Positions 1 through 7,933 of a stretch of DNA of 48,987 nt are shown piece by piece. The stretch's first letter is position 1; every line of letters starts with the position of its first letter. Origin of the DNA: Bacillota bacterium (GTDB taxonomy: Bacteria; Bacillota; Negativicutes; Sporomusales; CTSoil-080); NCBI GenBank assembly GCA_017889725.1, contig JAGGAE010000013.1, positions 1 to 48,987 on the forward strand, read 5' to 3'. The position numbers were made by a program, and so were the translations under genes. Below the pieces are notes generated by a model that did not search any database, had not been told where the DNA came from, and saw only the letters and a list, made by a program, of their open reading frames with translations.

Positions 1-369
1 ATTAACACAAAAAAGCCTCCTCAGTACTGCGAAAAGTAGAACAAGTCAATGGTGCTATAATAAATTCACAGCTAAGATGTGAAAGAATTTTCTCGTTTAA
101 TTGCCTATAAATATCTTTCTATTTACAGGTAATTATATGTTTTATTTTTCACTTTTTCAATGCTCTCCCAAAGATAAAAATCTACTACCATACATCCTCA
201 GATATTATCTTTCGAGGTCAATATCTCTACCTCTCTTAACGAATGCATTAGTCAAAAAACTTGCTAATATCAGCACCTGAAACCTGCTAAAACATAACCA
301 ATGGTATGTTTCTCCGTATCGGGTACAACATAGAAATAACTAGGATTTTAGATTCAAATCATAAAATAA
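1..369. other. Intergenic region without a recognisable gene
   Basis: AT-rich stretch at the window edge. I see no open frame with a ribosome binding site and no RNA gene. A 20-base segment at about 299-318 matches the last codons of rlmH (430-449) at about 18 of 20 positions, which may be a remnant or chance. Any gene ending before position 1 cannot be seen. Confidence 0.5.
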
Positions 370-411
370 GTCTCAGGAGACATTGTTGATAAACCAACAA
401 CGTCCTGAGAC
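370..411 (-). terminator. Terminator-like hairpin after rlmH
   Basis: Inverted repeat with arms GTCTCAGGA (370-378) and TCCTGAGAC (403-411), extended inwards by GTTGTTG/CAACAA pairing. It lies just past the rlmH stop codon on the minus strand. The following tract is T-rich but not a clean T-run. Probably ends the walJ-htrA-rlmH transcript. Confidence 0.6.
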
Positions 412-428
412 CTAGTAAAATTTCGCCA

Positions 429-908
429 TTACCAATGGTACGGTTCTCCGCGACTGATTTTGTAGGCACGGTAGATTTGCTCGACGAGGAGGAGGCGTAT
501 CATTTGGTGGGTGAAGGTGAGCTTGGAAAAGGAAAGGCGTTCGTTTGCAGCGGCGCGAACTTGCGGTGATAGGCCGAAGGCGCCGCCGATGAGAAAGGTG
601 ATATCACTTTGGCCGCTCAAGGCAAGCTGATCCAGTTTTTCCGCTAGTTCTTCCGAAGCCACCTGTTTGGCATCTACATCAAGCACAATGAGATGGCTTC
701 CATGTCGAACGGCTTTTAAGAGCCTTTCTCCTTCCCTTTCCAGTGTTTTGGCCTTTTCGGCGGCGGAGGGATTATCGGGCATTTTTTCTTCGGCGATTTC
801 CTGTATCTGAAGCTTGCAAAAAGGAGTTAACCTTTTCAAAAATTCTTGTATACCGTCGGTTAGATAGCGTTCCTTTATTTTTCCAACAGCGAGAATAGTG
901 ATTTTCAT
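429..908 (-). CDS. rlmH: 23S rRNA (pseudouridine1915-N3)-methyltransferase RlmH
   Basis: A 159-residue protein, the normal length for RlmH, a SPOUT-class enzyme that methylates pseudouridine 1915 in helix 69 of 23S rRNA using S-adenosylmethionine. Visible family features are the start MKITILAVGKIK, the glycine-rich knot segment FLIGGAFGLS (about residues 105-114), the stretch KLTFTHQMIRLLLVEQIYRA and the conserved C-terminal YHW. The ATG overlaps the htrA stop by four bases, so the two are translationally coupled. This is the last gene of the walJ-htrA-rlmH run, the order found at the end of wal operons in Bacilli. A terminator hairpin follows. Confidence 0.96.
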   Translation of the reverse strand: MKITILAVGKIKERYLTDGIQEFLKRLTPFCKLQIQEIAEEKMPDNPSAAEKAKTLEREGERLLKAVRHGSHLIVLDVDAKQVASEELAEKLDQLALSGQSDITFLIGGAFGLSPQVRAAANERLSFSKLTFTHQMIRLLLVEQIYRAYKISRGEPYHW

Positions 909-2020
909 CGACTGGGCATTTCTTCCAGGGTAACGGTTACATTGATATTCTTTTTTTCCCGGATAAGAGATACTTCGATGGAATCGCCTATGGCATGAGC
1001 GGCAATCGCCTCTTGCAGGTCCGCTATGCTGTTAGTTTCTTTTCCTGCTACCTGCACAATGACATCGCCCTTTCGGATGCCGGCCTTATCGGCTGGACCA
1101 TTGGCGGATATGGCCGCTACGAAAACTCCTTTATCTATATTAAGAATATAGCCATAGCGTGGTGCGGTGTTGGGATCAAGGGGACTAACGCCCAAATACG
1201 GACGGGCCACATGCCCTTTTTCAATGATGGACTGTACAATCGGACGTACAGTGTTAGCAGGTATGGAAAAACCAATGCCTTCCACACCTTCAACAGATAT
1301 TTTCGCACTGTTAATGCCAACGACTACGCCATCAGCATTAACTAAAGCCCCTCCGGAATTACCAGGGTTAATCGCAGCATCGGTTTGAATAAGCTTAAAG
1401 CGCCGTTCGCCAATTTCAATAGATCGGTTAAGAGCGCTAATAACGCCTACGGTTACGCTGCCGCGGAACTCCAACCCCAGAGGATTACCGATAGCAATGG
1501 CCGGTTCCCCTGCCATAAGGGAATCGGAATCGCCAAGCGTCGCTGCCGGCAAACCGCTCGCCTCAATTTTTACTACTGCAAGATCGGTTGGCTGATCCAC
1601 ACCCACGACTTTACCGGCAAAGGTTCGGCCGTCTGCCAGCGATACACTTAGTTCCTGGGAATTCTCCACTACATGGTAATTGGTTACAATATAGCCAGTG
1701 CCATCAATGATTACGCCTGAGCCGCTGCCCTGCTCGGTAAGTACTTTTCGATTATAGAAGTCACGGGCATACGCTTTGTTGACAATCCCGACCACGGTCG
1801 GACCAACAATTTGAGCGGCCCGGACAACCGCCGTATTGCGGGATTCGGACAGTTGCGACTGCGGCGGAAATGGCAGGGAAAGTTGAGGCGCTATCTGGTT
1901 TTTCTGTAACGGCTGAACCAAAAAACGTCCGCCAAAGCCCAATACAATCCCGCTGGTAATGACCGCGCTGATAAGAGCTACCGCCACATACGGAACCCAC
2001 TGCTTAATTTTTTCCCTCAT
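905..2020 (-). CDS. htrA: HtrA/DegP-family membrane-anchored serine protease
   Basis: A 371-residue trypsin-like protease of envelope quality control. One N-terminal membrane helix (residues 10-30) anchors it, a short linker follows, then the protease domain with the triad His116 (TNYHVV), Asp146 (TDLAVV) and Ser222 (GNSGGAL). A single PDZ domain covers about residues 265-365 and should bind unfolded substrates. The start has a strong AGGAGG site and overlaps walJ by four bases; its stop overlaps rlmH by four. Position after walJ matches the HtrA (YycK) of the wal operon, but no walRK pair is present here. The target substrates cannot be read from the sequence. Confidence 0.94.
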   Translation of the reverse strand: MREKIKQWVPYVAVALISAVITSGIVLGFGGRFLVQPLQKNQIAPQLSLPFPPQSQLSESRNTAVVRAAQIVGPTVVGIVNKAYARDFYNRKVLTEQGSGSGVIIDGTGYIVTNYHVVENSQELSVSLADGRTFAGKVVGVDQPTDLAVVKIEASGLPAATLGDSDSLMAGEPAIAIGNPLGLEFRGSVTVGVISALNRSIEIGERRFKLIQTDAAINPGNSGGALVNADGVVVGINSAKISVEGVEGIGFSIPANTVRPIVQSIIEKGHVARPYLGVSPLDPNTAPRYGYILNIDKGVFVAAISANGPADKAGIRKGDVIVQVAGKETNSIADLQEAIAAHAIGDSIEVSLIREKKNINVTVTLEEMPSR

Positions 2021-2820
2021 ATCGATAACCTCCTATCTGTTGGAATCGAGCTGGCCTTGTCAGGATATGTCAGGTATAAAGAAATGTCAGTTCCTATCTT
2101 ATAGCTCTGCTCGCTTAAAATATCCGAGACTGTTTTTTCAGCAACCTCAGGCCGGTTGTTTTCTTGACTAAGGTGAGCAAGAAAGACATGGCAATTTTTT
2201 TTCTGCTGCAGCCGGGCCAGTGTCCAGCCCGCATCCGTATTGGCCAAATGCCCCTTGTTGCTTAATATGCGTTTCTTTAAAAACCAGGGATAAGAGCCTT
2301 GATTTAACATGTCTACGTCATGATTGGCTTCCAGAATAATAACATCGGATAAGGATAAGGCTTTTTTTACAGAATCGGTTACAAACCCCAAATCTGTGGC
2401 AAAAGCACATTTTGTGTGTTTGTGATACAATCGAAAGCCCACCGGCTCAACAGCATCATGTGAAATATCAAAAGGTTCTATTTTTACCCCGCCTATATCC
2501 AGGCTGGACGTCAGTTCTCTCTGGCAAGCTGTCGGCACATCGCAGGTTTTCGAATCATTAAGAATGGCCTCCCAGGCCGCGGGACGAGCATAAACCGGCA
2601 CCCCGTATTTCCGAGTAAGGGTGGATAGTCCACTAATATGGTCACGATGCTCATGGGTAATTAGCACTCCGTCCAAATCACCAATATTCACACCTACTTT
2701 ATCCAGTTCGGTTTTTATCCGCCGGGTACTAATCCCGGCATCTACCAATAGTTTTACCCCACCCAAACTTATAAGGGTTGCATTGCCGCGACTACCGCTG
2801 GCCAGTACATTAACCTGCAT
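2017..2820 (-). CDS. walJ: Metallo-beta-lactamase-fold hydrolase, WalJ/YycJ type
   Basis: A 267-residue metallo-beta-lactamase-fold protein starting MQVNVLASGSRGNATL, typical of YycJ/WalJ. The metal-binding motif THEHRDH lies at residues 55-61, with further metal ligands likely in SHD, ATDLG and LAHLS segments. Family members are thought to be exonuclease-like enzymes linked to DNA replication or repair and to cell-wall control in Bacilli; the substrate is not settled. RBS AAGGAG precedes the ATG. It is the first gene of walJ-htrA-rlmH, here detached from walRK and instead downstream of a phosphohexomutase gene, with an 82-base gap that has no clear terminator. Confidence 0.9.
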   Translation of the reverse strand: MQVNVLASGSRGNATLISLGGVKLLVDAGISTRRIKTELDKVGVNIGDLDGVLITHEHRDHISGLSTLTRKYGVPVYARPAAWEAILNDSKTCDVPTACQRELTSSLDIGGVKIEPFDISHDAVEPVGFRLYHKHTKCAFATDLGFVTDSVKKALSLSDVIILEANHDVDMLNQGSYPWFLKKRILSNKGHLANTDAGWTLARLQQKKNCHVFLAHLSQENNRPEVAEKTVSDILSEQSYKIGTDISLYLTYPDKASSIPTDRRLSI

Positions 2821-2902
2821 ATTAGCTCCTTATTATTTGTCTTTTTGGGTTTTATATTCGTTCCTAACGGGCACAATCCTTTTCGTATATACCAAACACA
2901 GG

Positions 2903-4246
2903 CTAATTAAGCGGCATTTTGCTTACTACCGCCTGTCTAATGTCCTCCGGTAAAGCCTCTAACAGCACGCCGCTTATGTCGTGCAGGCGCTCCGGTGTCT
3001 TTGCTTCAAACCGCAGGGTAAAAAGAGGCTCGGTGACTGAAGCACGAATCATAGCCCAGCCGTCTTCAAATTCGACGCGTACCCCATCGATAAGGTTAAG
3101 TTTATAGGAAGCTAGTTTTTTCGCCACTTCGTTAAGCACGGATGTTTTATCATATCCCAAGTCGGCAACCCGGATATCGGGAGTTAATAAGTAGTTGGGT
3201 ATGGCGTCGATTAACATAGCCAACGAACGGTGCTCAGCAACAAATTCACAAACTTTTAACGCACCAAACATACCATCATCATAACCCAGTTCCCGAAAGA
3301 AAAAGTGTCCGCTGATTTCTCCGGCAAAAAGAGCCTTTTCTTCCAGGAAAGCCTTTTTGCTAAAAGTATGCCCGGCCCGGGCCATTACAGCCCTTCCTCC
3401 GGCTTTAACAATCTCCTCCGGCGCAACCATGGAGCATTTTGCATCATAGATGATGGTTCCCGGTCCTTGTTCCAGGTAGTACCGGGCCAAAAGTACCATT
3501 ATGTCATCATTATCCACCGGACGTCCTTGTTCATCCACAAAACCTACCCGGTCACCGTCACCGTCAAAGGCTACACCGAGGTCGGCACCGGCCTCCCGGA
3601 CTTTCTGGCCTAGTTGTACTAGGTTTTCGGCGAGAGCCGGATTGGGCGGATGGTTGGGAAAATCCCCATCCGGTGTACAATTCAGTTCAATTACCTCATA
3701 CCCAAGCTTTTTAAATAGCCGGGGAGCAATAGTCGATGTCGCACCATTGCCTGCGTCAATGACTACTTTTAACGTTTGACGTTTCGATAGCGCCGATGTA
3801 AATGCCAGATAGTCTTCCACCACCGGCAGGTGTTTGACTTCCCCTTGCCCGCTCACTCTTGTTCCTGCTTCTACAAGGCGCGCAATTTCCTGTACGTCTT
3901 CTTCACTAACCGGTTTATCTCCAAAAACCAGTTTGAATCCATTATACGGCGCGGGATTATGCGAAGCGGTTACCATTATACCACCCTTTGCCGCGGTAGT
4001 TTTTAATGCGTAGTAAAAAATAGGAGAGGCTACCGTACCGATATCAATAACTTGGCAACCGGATTCAATTAACGCATCAATGACTATTTTTATTAACCTA
4101 GGTGTCGATATACGGACATCGCCACCAACTACTACTTTTTCCCCTGCAAGTTTATAGCCTACAGCCAAAGCAATTTGTCTGGCAGCAATGTCAGATAAAT
4201 CCTGCCCGGCAATTCCCCGAATATCACATGCATGATAAATACTCAT
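2903..4246 (-). CDS. Phosphomannomutase/phosphoglucomutase
   Basis: Alpha-D-phosphohexomutase interconverting hexose 1- and 6-phosphates for envelope polysaccharide precursors. With the chosen start MSIYHACDIRG it is 447 residues. The phosphoserine loop TASHNP has Ser95, the magnesium loop DGDGDR is at 228-233, and the sugar-binding motif GEISGH at 309-314 is typical of the PMM/PGM group rather than GlmM. An upstream in-frame start at 4315 is possible, but the ATG at 4246 has the AAGGAGAAACG ribosome binding site and begins with the conserved family N-terminus. Its role in capsule, LPS or O-antigen supply is inference. Confidence 0.93.
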   Translation of the reverse strand: MSIYHACDIRGIAGQDLSDIAARQIALAVGYKLAGEKVVVGGDVRISTPRLIKIVIDALIESGCQVIDIGTVASPIFYYALKTTAAKGGIMVTASHNPAPYNGFKLVFGDKPVSEEDVQEIARLVEAGTRVSGQGEVKHLPVVEDYLAFTSALSKRQTLKVVIDAGNGATSTIAPRLFKKLGYEVIELNCTPDGDFPNHPPNPALAENLVQLGQKVREAGADLGVAFDGDGDRVGFVDEQGRPVDNDDIMVLLARYYLEQGPGTIIYDAKCSMVAPEEIVKAGGRAVMARAGHTFSKKAFLEEKALFAGEISGHFFFRELGYDDGMFGALKVCEFVAEHRSLAMLIDAIPNYLLTPDIRVADLGYDKTSVLNEVAKKLASYKLNLIDGVRVEFEDGWAMIRASVTEPLFTLRFEAKTPERLHDISGVLLEALPEDIRQAVVSKMPLN

Positions 4247-4331
4247 TCGTTTCTCCTTTTCCTTCTGCATACTTACACTACCGTTATTGTAGCATGTACC
4301 CACTTTACTGTTCAACTTTTGGCCCTATTTC

Positions 4332-4360
4332 AAAAAAAAGCTGCCGGACAACAGCCGGCA
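4332..4360 (-). terminator. Terminator after the zinc peptidase gene
   Basis: On the minus strand the arms TGCCGG and CCGGCA (4355-4360 and 4342-4347) form a hairpin followed by a run of eight T. It lies 21 bases past the stop of the peptidase gene and upstream of the phosphohexomutase gene. Confidence 0.85.
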
Positions 4361-4380
4361 CACTTTTCATTTGGATAGCT

Positions 4381-5232
4381 TTATTCGTTTTCCCGTGCCC
4401 AAACTTGCCATTGTGTCTCAAATGAAGAATACTCCATGCCTAACGTCGTCTCTACCCCACTTTTAAAAGTAGTTCCCCGGCGTAATGCATCGATCAAAGC
4501 ATGAAGCTTGTCTTCTCCATGAACCGCCGCGATATAGCGAACGGCCATCAAGGATTCCCGGTAGGCTAACGCCTGGTTATTCAGTTCATCAAAATGGTCA
4601 TCTAGCTCAGCCATAGTATATAGCTTTCGGCTTATGGAATTATCCTCTGTCCGCCATTCATATCCATTTACCTTATATTCCACATATTGTGCCAATCCTT
4701 CGGTAAACCAGCGCGGATAGTTTCCGCTGGTCATGTAATCAAAGACTAAATGAGTAAATTCATGCACCATCGGACCTGTGCGTACAAATTCTTCTGCGGT
4801 TACATCCTTCAACCAAACTTTAGGCGAAAGAATTTGTATCACTCCGCCCCAATATACCCCCATTGCGCTTTGGGACCCAGACCACCCAAATAATTGATTG
4901 AGTTGCTGTTTATCGGGATAAACGAGCAGTAAGGTTTTGCCCTGCGGGGTAAAGTTTAGTTCGGCAGTAACCGGCCTGTATGCTTTTTCCGCCGCTTGGC
5001 CGATGATAGCTATAACATCAGCATCACCTTGCTCATATTTTATGATAAAATGTTCGGTCTCATAGACCGACATTGAGCGGGTCGCCAGATTGAGTTTAAG
5101 TTGGGTAACATATCGGACGAGCGGATATATCCAGTTTTGCGGCCGAACGGGAAACTGCAGCACAACAAAAGCCGCCAGGAGTAAAACTATCAATACAAGA
5201 TTTTGAGGCATTATTATTTTCCGCATGGCCAT
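4381..5232 (-). CDS. Membrane-anchored zinc metallopeptidase (peptidase MA-like, gluzincin)
   Basis: A 283-residue protein with one N-terminal membrane helix (residues 8-28) and an extracytoplasmic domain. The zinc motif HEFTH (157-161) followed by the third-ligand segment WFTEGLAQYVEY (Glu178) gives the HExxH-18-E pattern of gluzincins; similar Firmicute proteins are called peptidase MA-like. Substrate unknown, probably envelope-associated. Two possible starts, ATG at 5232 and ATG at 5226, share one GGGAGGGGG site; the second has the better spacing. It is a single gene between the perR terminator and its own terminator. Confidence 0.85.
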   Translation of the reverse strand: MAMRKIIMPQNLVLIVLLLAAFVVLQFPVRPQNWIYPLVRYVTQLKLNLATRSMSVYETEHFIIKYEQGDADVIAIIGQAAEKAYRPVTAELNFTPQGKTLLLVYPDKQQLNQLFGWSGSQSAMGVYWGGVIQILSPKVWLKDVTAEEFVRTGPMVHEFTHLVFDYMTSGNYPRWFTEGLAQYVEYKVNGYEWRTEDNSISRKLYTMAELDDHFDELNNQALAYRESLMAVRYIAAVHGEDKLHALIDALRRGTTFKSGVETTLGMEYSSFETQWQVWARENE

Positions 5233-5328
5233 CCCCCTCCCCTATAGGTCTCAGCTGCAAATTATATCATGCCGCCAGGAGGTTGCCCACCGGTAAATTC
5301 TTGCTTGAAGCGTTTTAATCAGCCCAAC

Positions 5329-5350
5329 AAAAAAGACCGCTATCGCGGTC
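5329..5350 (-). terminator. Terminator after perR
   Basis: Minus-strand hairpin GACCGC-GATA-GCGGTC followed immediately by six T and TGTTGGG. It is 54 bases past the stop of the Fur-family gene. Confidence 0.8.
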
Positions 5351-5403
5351 ATAAGTACTTAAAATATCTCCGGCTAACCTTCTTCCATTGTTTTGGTCAC
5401 TGG

Positions 5404-5829
5404 TTAGTTTGCCGTGCTTTTTTGACATTCCGGGCAGATGCCGTAGAAATAAAACTGTTGCCCGGTTAACCGATAAGAAGTCTTGCTCGCTACTTCATTA
5501 ACAAACCCGGAAAATTCAATATTGTTAAGGTCGTCGACCCGCCCGCATTCCAAGCATCTTACATGGGGATGATCGCTGGTATCAGCGTCGTACCGAAAGC
5601 TGTCCTCCCCTGCATTGAGAACCTGAATCATACCGATTTCCCGTAATATGTCTACAGTTTTATAGACTGTGGCTAAACTCATTGTCGGATAGGAGGGCTG
5701 AAGTTCATTAAAAATCATCTCAGCACTCGGATGCGATTTTGTTGCAGCTAAAATTTTATAGATAGCCAACCGCTGCGGCGTCACCTTGAAACCTTTTTCT
5801 CGTAAGAGGTTTGTTACTTCCTTATCCAC
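5404..5829 (-). CDS. perR: Fur-family regulator, PerR type
   Basis: A 141-residue Fur-family repressor with an N-terminal winged helix (helix region MSLATVYKTVDIL) and C-terminal metal-binding dimerisation domain. The structural zinc site is CLEC (92-95) plus CPEC (132-135). The regulatory ligands of Bacillus subtilis PerR (His37, Asp85, His91, His93, Asp104) all align with a constant offset of four: His33, Asp81, His87, His89, Asp100. This supports a peroxide sensor that loses DNA binding on iron-catalysed histidine oxidation, rather than Fur or Zur. The start is a GTG. It has its own sigma-A promoter and terminator. The regulon is not visible here. Confidence 0.88.
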   Translation of the reverse strand: MDKEVTNLLREKGFKVTPQRLAIYKILAATKSHPSAEMIFNELQPSYPTMSLATVYKTVDILREIGMIQVLNAGEDSFRYDADTSDHPHVRCLECGRVDDLNNIEFSGFVNEVASKTSYRLTGQQFYFYGICPECQKSTAN

Positions 5830-5916
5830 TTAAATCGCCTACTTCCAAAAATTAATAAAAGAGCATAATACAATCCGCAGTCTAATTAATAAGGATTTTC
5901 CAATTGTATTGACTTC

Positions 5917-5945
5917 ATTCTACAAACATTATCCTACTTTGTCAA
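5917..5945 (-). promoter_or_regulatory. Sigma-A promoter of perR
   Basis: On the minus strand TTGACA (5945-5940), a 17-base spacer and TAGAAT (5922-5917), about 90 bases upstream of the perR GTG. The consensus -35 and ideal spacing make this one of the best promoter matches in the window. I could not find a clear PerR box overlapping it. Confidence 0.75.
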
Positions 5946-5952
5946 TACCTCC

Positions 5953-5996
5953 AATAACTAATAAAGAGACCTTATTAGGTCTCTTTATTAGTTATT
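5953..5996 (-). terminator. Long A+T-rich hairpin overlapping the end of the coat-protein operon
   Basis: A perfect 19-base inverted repeat (5953-5971 and 5978-5996) with a six-base loop. The right arm contains the TAA stop of the downstream coat gene. It should end the cot transcript and separate it from the perR promoter, which starts 8 bases further on. Confidence 0.75.
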
Positions 5997-6300
5997 GCAT
6001 AGCCTGTGACTGGCTGGTAAACTTCGATTTCACCTGCTGAATATCTTGAGCATTGGCATTTTTGACACTATAGAAACCTTTCTGCTGCATGTATTCAAAC
6101 AGTTGTTTTTGCTGACTGTATAAGTCACCGAGGATGGTCATATAATCCCGGCGAAGTTGTTCATCATTGGCTTCCTGGATATAAGTATTCACAGAAGACG
6201 CCATGTGCTTTGCTTCATTAAGACAAACCTGGAGAATATCGCGGTCTTGAAATGAAGCTCCCGCACCATTATTGGCTTGGCTCTGATTTTGATTTGCCAC
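5992..6300 (-). CDS. CotF-like spore coat protein
   Basis: A 102-residue protein rich in Gln and Asn with the coat-F helical domain: FQDRDILQVCLNEAKHMASS followed by a stretch of helices with YMTILGDLYSQQKQLFEYMQQKGFY, ending near YSVKNA. Proteins of this family are spore coat components or ferritin-like helical bundles in endospore formers. The start is a GTG at 6300 with AGAGGTGATACAGG upstream. It follows the smaller coat gene by 14 bases, so the pair forms one operon. No vegetative promoter was recognised, which fits sporulation-specific expression but does not prove it. Confidence 0.85.
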   Translation of the reverse strand: MANQNQSQANNGAGASFQDRDILQVCLNEAKHMASSVNTYIQEANDEQLRRDYMTILGDLYSQQKQLFEYMQQKGFYSVKNANAQDIQQVKSKFTSQSQAMQ

Positions 6301-6314
6301 CCTGTATCACCTCT

Positions 6315-6512
6315 TTACTGTAAATTTTGCCCAGCATTCAAATGTCGGCTTATTGTCTGGTAATTCTGCTGGTTTTTTTGCGCCATTTGCTGAAACATTT
6401 GCTTTGCCTGACTATCATTCGTCTGATTAGCAAAGAATTCCAGTGTTTTTACACAAGTCTGCTCAGCATTAAGAAAGTCTTCCAAATGTAATAATTCTTT
6501 TGCCGATAACAT
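6315..6512 (-). CDS. Small CotF-like spore coat protein
   Basis: A 65-residue, mostly helical, Gln-rich protein (starts MLSAKELLHLEDFLNAEQT) that resembles the short companion proteins encoded before CotF homologues in spore-forming Firmicutes. The start has a strong GAAAGGAGGGAGAAGG site. Together with the next gene it forms a two-gene operon. Role as a coat or spore-associated protein is inferred from similarity in composition and context. Confidence 0.75.
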   Translation of the reverse strand: MLSAKELLHLEDFLNAEQTCVKTLEFFANQTNDSQAKQMFQQMAQKNQQNYQTISRHLNAGQNLQ

Positions 6513-6691
6513 CCTTCTCCCTCCTTTCTTTTATACAACTATAGCATCTCCTCTCCGTAAACTAATATGCACCTTTCCTACTAGTCTGTGGTCGTTTTTA
6601 TCCCCTATACCGCCAAATATATTTTCTCTTAGCCTTCCTTTTTTAGAAAACCATGACTTTTGTCCTACAAAATCAGGACTATTATCCAATT

Positions 6692-6718
6692 TTGTCAAAT
6701 TAACGCAACTTATATAAT
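6692..6718 (+). promoter_or_regulatory. Putative promoter of the HD-GYP gene
   Basis: TTGTCA (6692-6697), a 15-base spacer and TATAAT (6713-6718), 43 bases before the start codon. The spacer is shorter than ideal. The rest of 6513-6760 holds no gene; the cot operon promoter should lie there but no clear sigma-A sequence was seen on the minus strand. Confidence 0.55.
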
Positions 6719-6760
6719 AGATAGTGTAGATTATTGTAAAATAATGGTGGGGGGGATTGG

Positions 6761-7768
6761 ATGCGGATCGAAGATACCGGCACGGGTATGGTGCTTACGC
6801 AAAATATCACGGACAAGACGGGTGCTATCCTGCTAGAAAAAGGCATTACTCTCACGGAAAACCATATCCAACATCTTAAGCATCTTGGTCTATCGACCAT
6901 CCAGGCATCTCATCCTCTCTCTCAAACTTTAAAGCGAACGATTGCACCTGGACTCCGTGAGGAGTTGGCCGATTGTTTTAAAGGCTTATTCCAACTGAAA
7001 GCAGCAGATGTTTTGAACTTTTTTCCACCAGCCGCTGTAGTGAACCGCTTACACCCCACCATCGACAAGGTAATCGGCGAAGTCGCGGGATTAATGGACG
7101 ATATGGCAACCTTAAATCTCCGCCAACCCTTCCAAACTCTCGAAGAACATGCCGCAAACGTTTGCCTTCTCTCTGTTGCAACTGGTTTATATTTACATTT
7201 TGATGTTCAGACCTTGCATGAGTTGGCTTTGGGAAGCTTACTTCATGATCTGGGTAAATCGATGCAACCTCTAGAGGCGCACGCCAAAGCGTATTTACAT
7301 ACCATATACGGTCATGAACTCATTATGCGTTGCGGTCTTGGTACTACCATAGCCCGCATAGCCGCCGAACATCACGAAACCTATAGCGGAACAGGCTACC
7401 CCAAGGGATTATCCTCGCGAAATATTCATCCGTTATCACGCCTTGTTACGATTACTAACTATTATGATTGTTCATTAAACAGGGACGGACTCTCCGTCAA
7501 CTATCGCCAAGAACTCTTCGAAAGCATGTTGTCTGACAATGAAAACAGGTTTGATCAAAACCTTGTGCGGGCCTTTTGGGATACTGTTCCGGTCTTTCCG
7601 TCAGGAAGCCTGGTCCGCCTTAATACAGGGCAACTTGCCTATATTGTCCGAAACAATACTCATTTTCCCTTACGGCCGATGGTCCGGATTGTCGAAGATG
7701 TCGCTTCCTTTGATATAGATTTGGCCATGAAACTTAACCTTACTATTACCGAATTAATTCTTGAATAA
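6761..7768 (+). CDS. HD-GYP domain protein, probable c-di-GMP phosphodiesterase
   Basis: A 335-residue cytoplasmic protein. The HD-GYP signature is nearly complete: His130 in LEEHAANV, HDLGK at 162-166, His185 in YGHELIM, HHETYSGTGYP at 204-214 and Asp236 in TNYYD. The usual Asp in the DGxGYP segment is Ser here (YSGTGYP). Such domains hydrolyse cyclic di-GMP. The N-terminal 120 residues carry no domain I can name and the last 50 residues look like a small beta domain. A seven-G ribosome binding site precedes the ATG. It is a single gene with its own promoter and terminator; a diguanylate cyclase lies 5.4 kb away. Confidence 0.87.
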   Translation: MRIEDTGTGMVLTQNITDKTGAILLEKGITLTENHIQHLKHLGLSTIQASHPLSQTLKRTIAPGLREELADCFKGLFQLKAADVLNFFPPAAVVNRLHPTIDKVIGEVAGLMDDMATLNLRQPFQTLEEHAANVCLLSVATGLYLHFDVQTLHELALGSLLHDLGKSMQPLEAHAKAYLHTIYGHELIMRCGLGTTIARIAAEHHETYSGTGYPKGLSSRNIHPLSRLVTITNYYDCSLNRDGLSVNYRQELFESMLSDNENRFDQNLVRAFWDTVPVFPSGSLVRLNTGQLAYIVRNNTHFPLRPMVRIVEDVASFDIDLAMKLNLTITELILE

Positions 7769-7784
7769 ACTCCCCCAACTTAAA

Positions 7785-7838
7785 GCTAACCTCAAGAGAG
7801 AGCACACCTTAACAGGTGAGCTCTCTCTTGAGGTTAGC
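7785..7838 (+). terminator. Strong terminator after the HD-GYP gene
   Basis: Inverted repeat of about 24 bases with one mismatch (arms from GCTAACCTCAAGAGAG and CTCTCTCTTGAGGTTAGC), a short loop near TTAACA, then a T-rich tract ending in seven T. Confidence 0.85.
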
Positions 7839-7886
7839 GAAAATATGTTTTTTTGAAGCTTATCCATTATATTCCCCGAATAACTC

Positions 7887-7895
7887 TGCTATAAT
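7887..7895 (+). promoter_or_regulatory. Extended -10 promoter element of tex
   Basis: TGCTATAAT matches an extended -10 (TGnTATAAT) 38 bases before the tex start. No good -35 was found. Confidence 0.5.
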
Positions 7896-7933
7896 AAATC
7901 TTATGAAATAAGGACGGAAAAGTTGGTGACTAT

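Noticed and set aside
299-318. Twenty-base segment resembling the last codons of rlmH
   Set aside because: About 18 of 20 bases match but the similarity ends there; a short chance match or a tiny remnant cannot be told apart, so it is not called a pseudogene.
240-350. Short minus-strand frame reading YFYVVPDTEKHTIGYVLAG near the left edge
   Set aside because: Bounded by nearby stops, no start with a ribosome site, no recognised family.
995-1651. Plus-strand open frames inside htrA
   Set aside because: Antisense frames without ribosome sites over a gene with clear catalytic motifs; shadows of the real gene.
5830-5940. PerR box in the perR promoter
   Set aside because: Only partial A/T-rich similarity to the Bacillus PerR box; not enough to call autoregulation.
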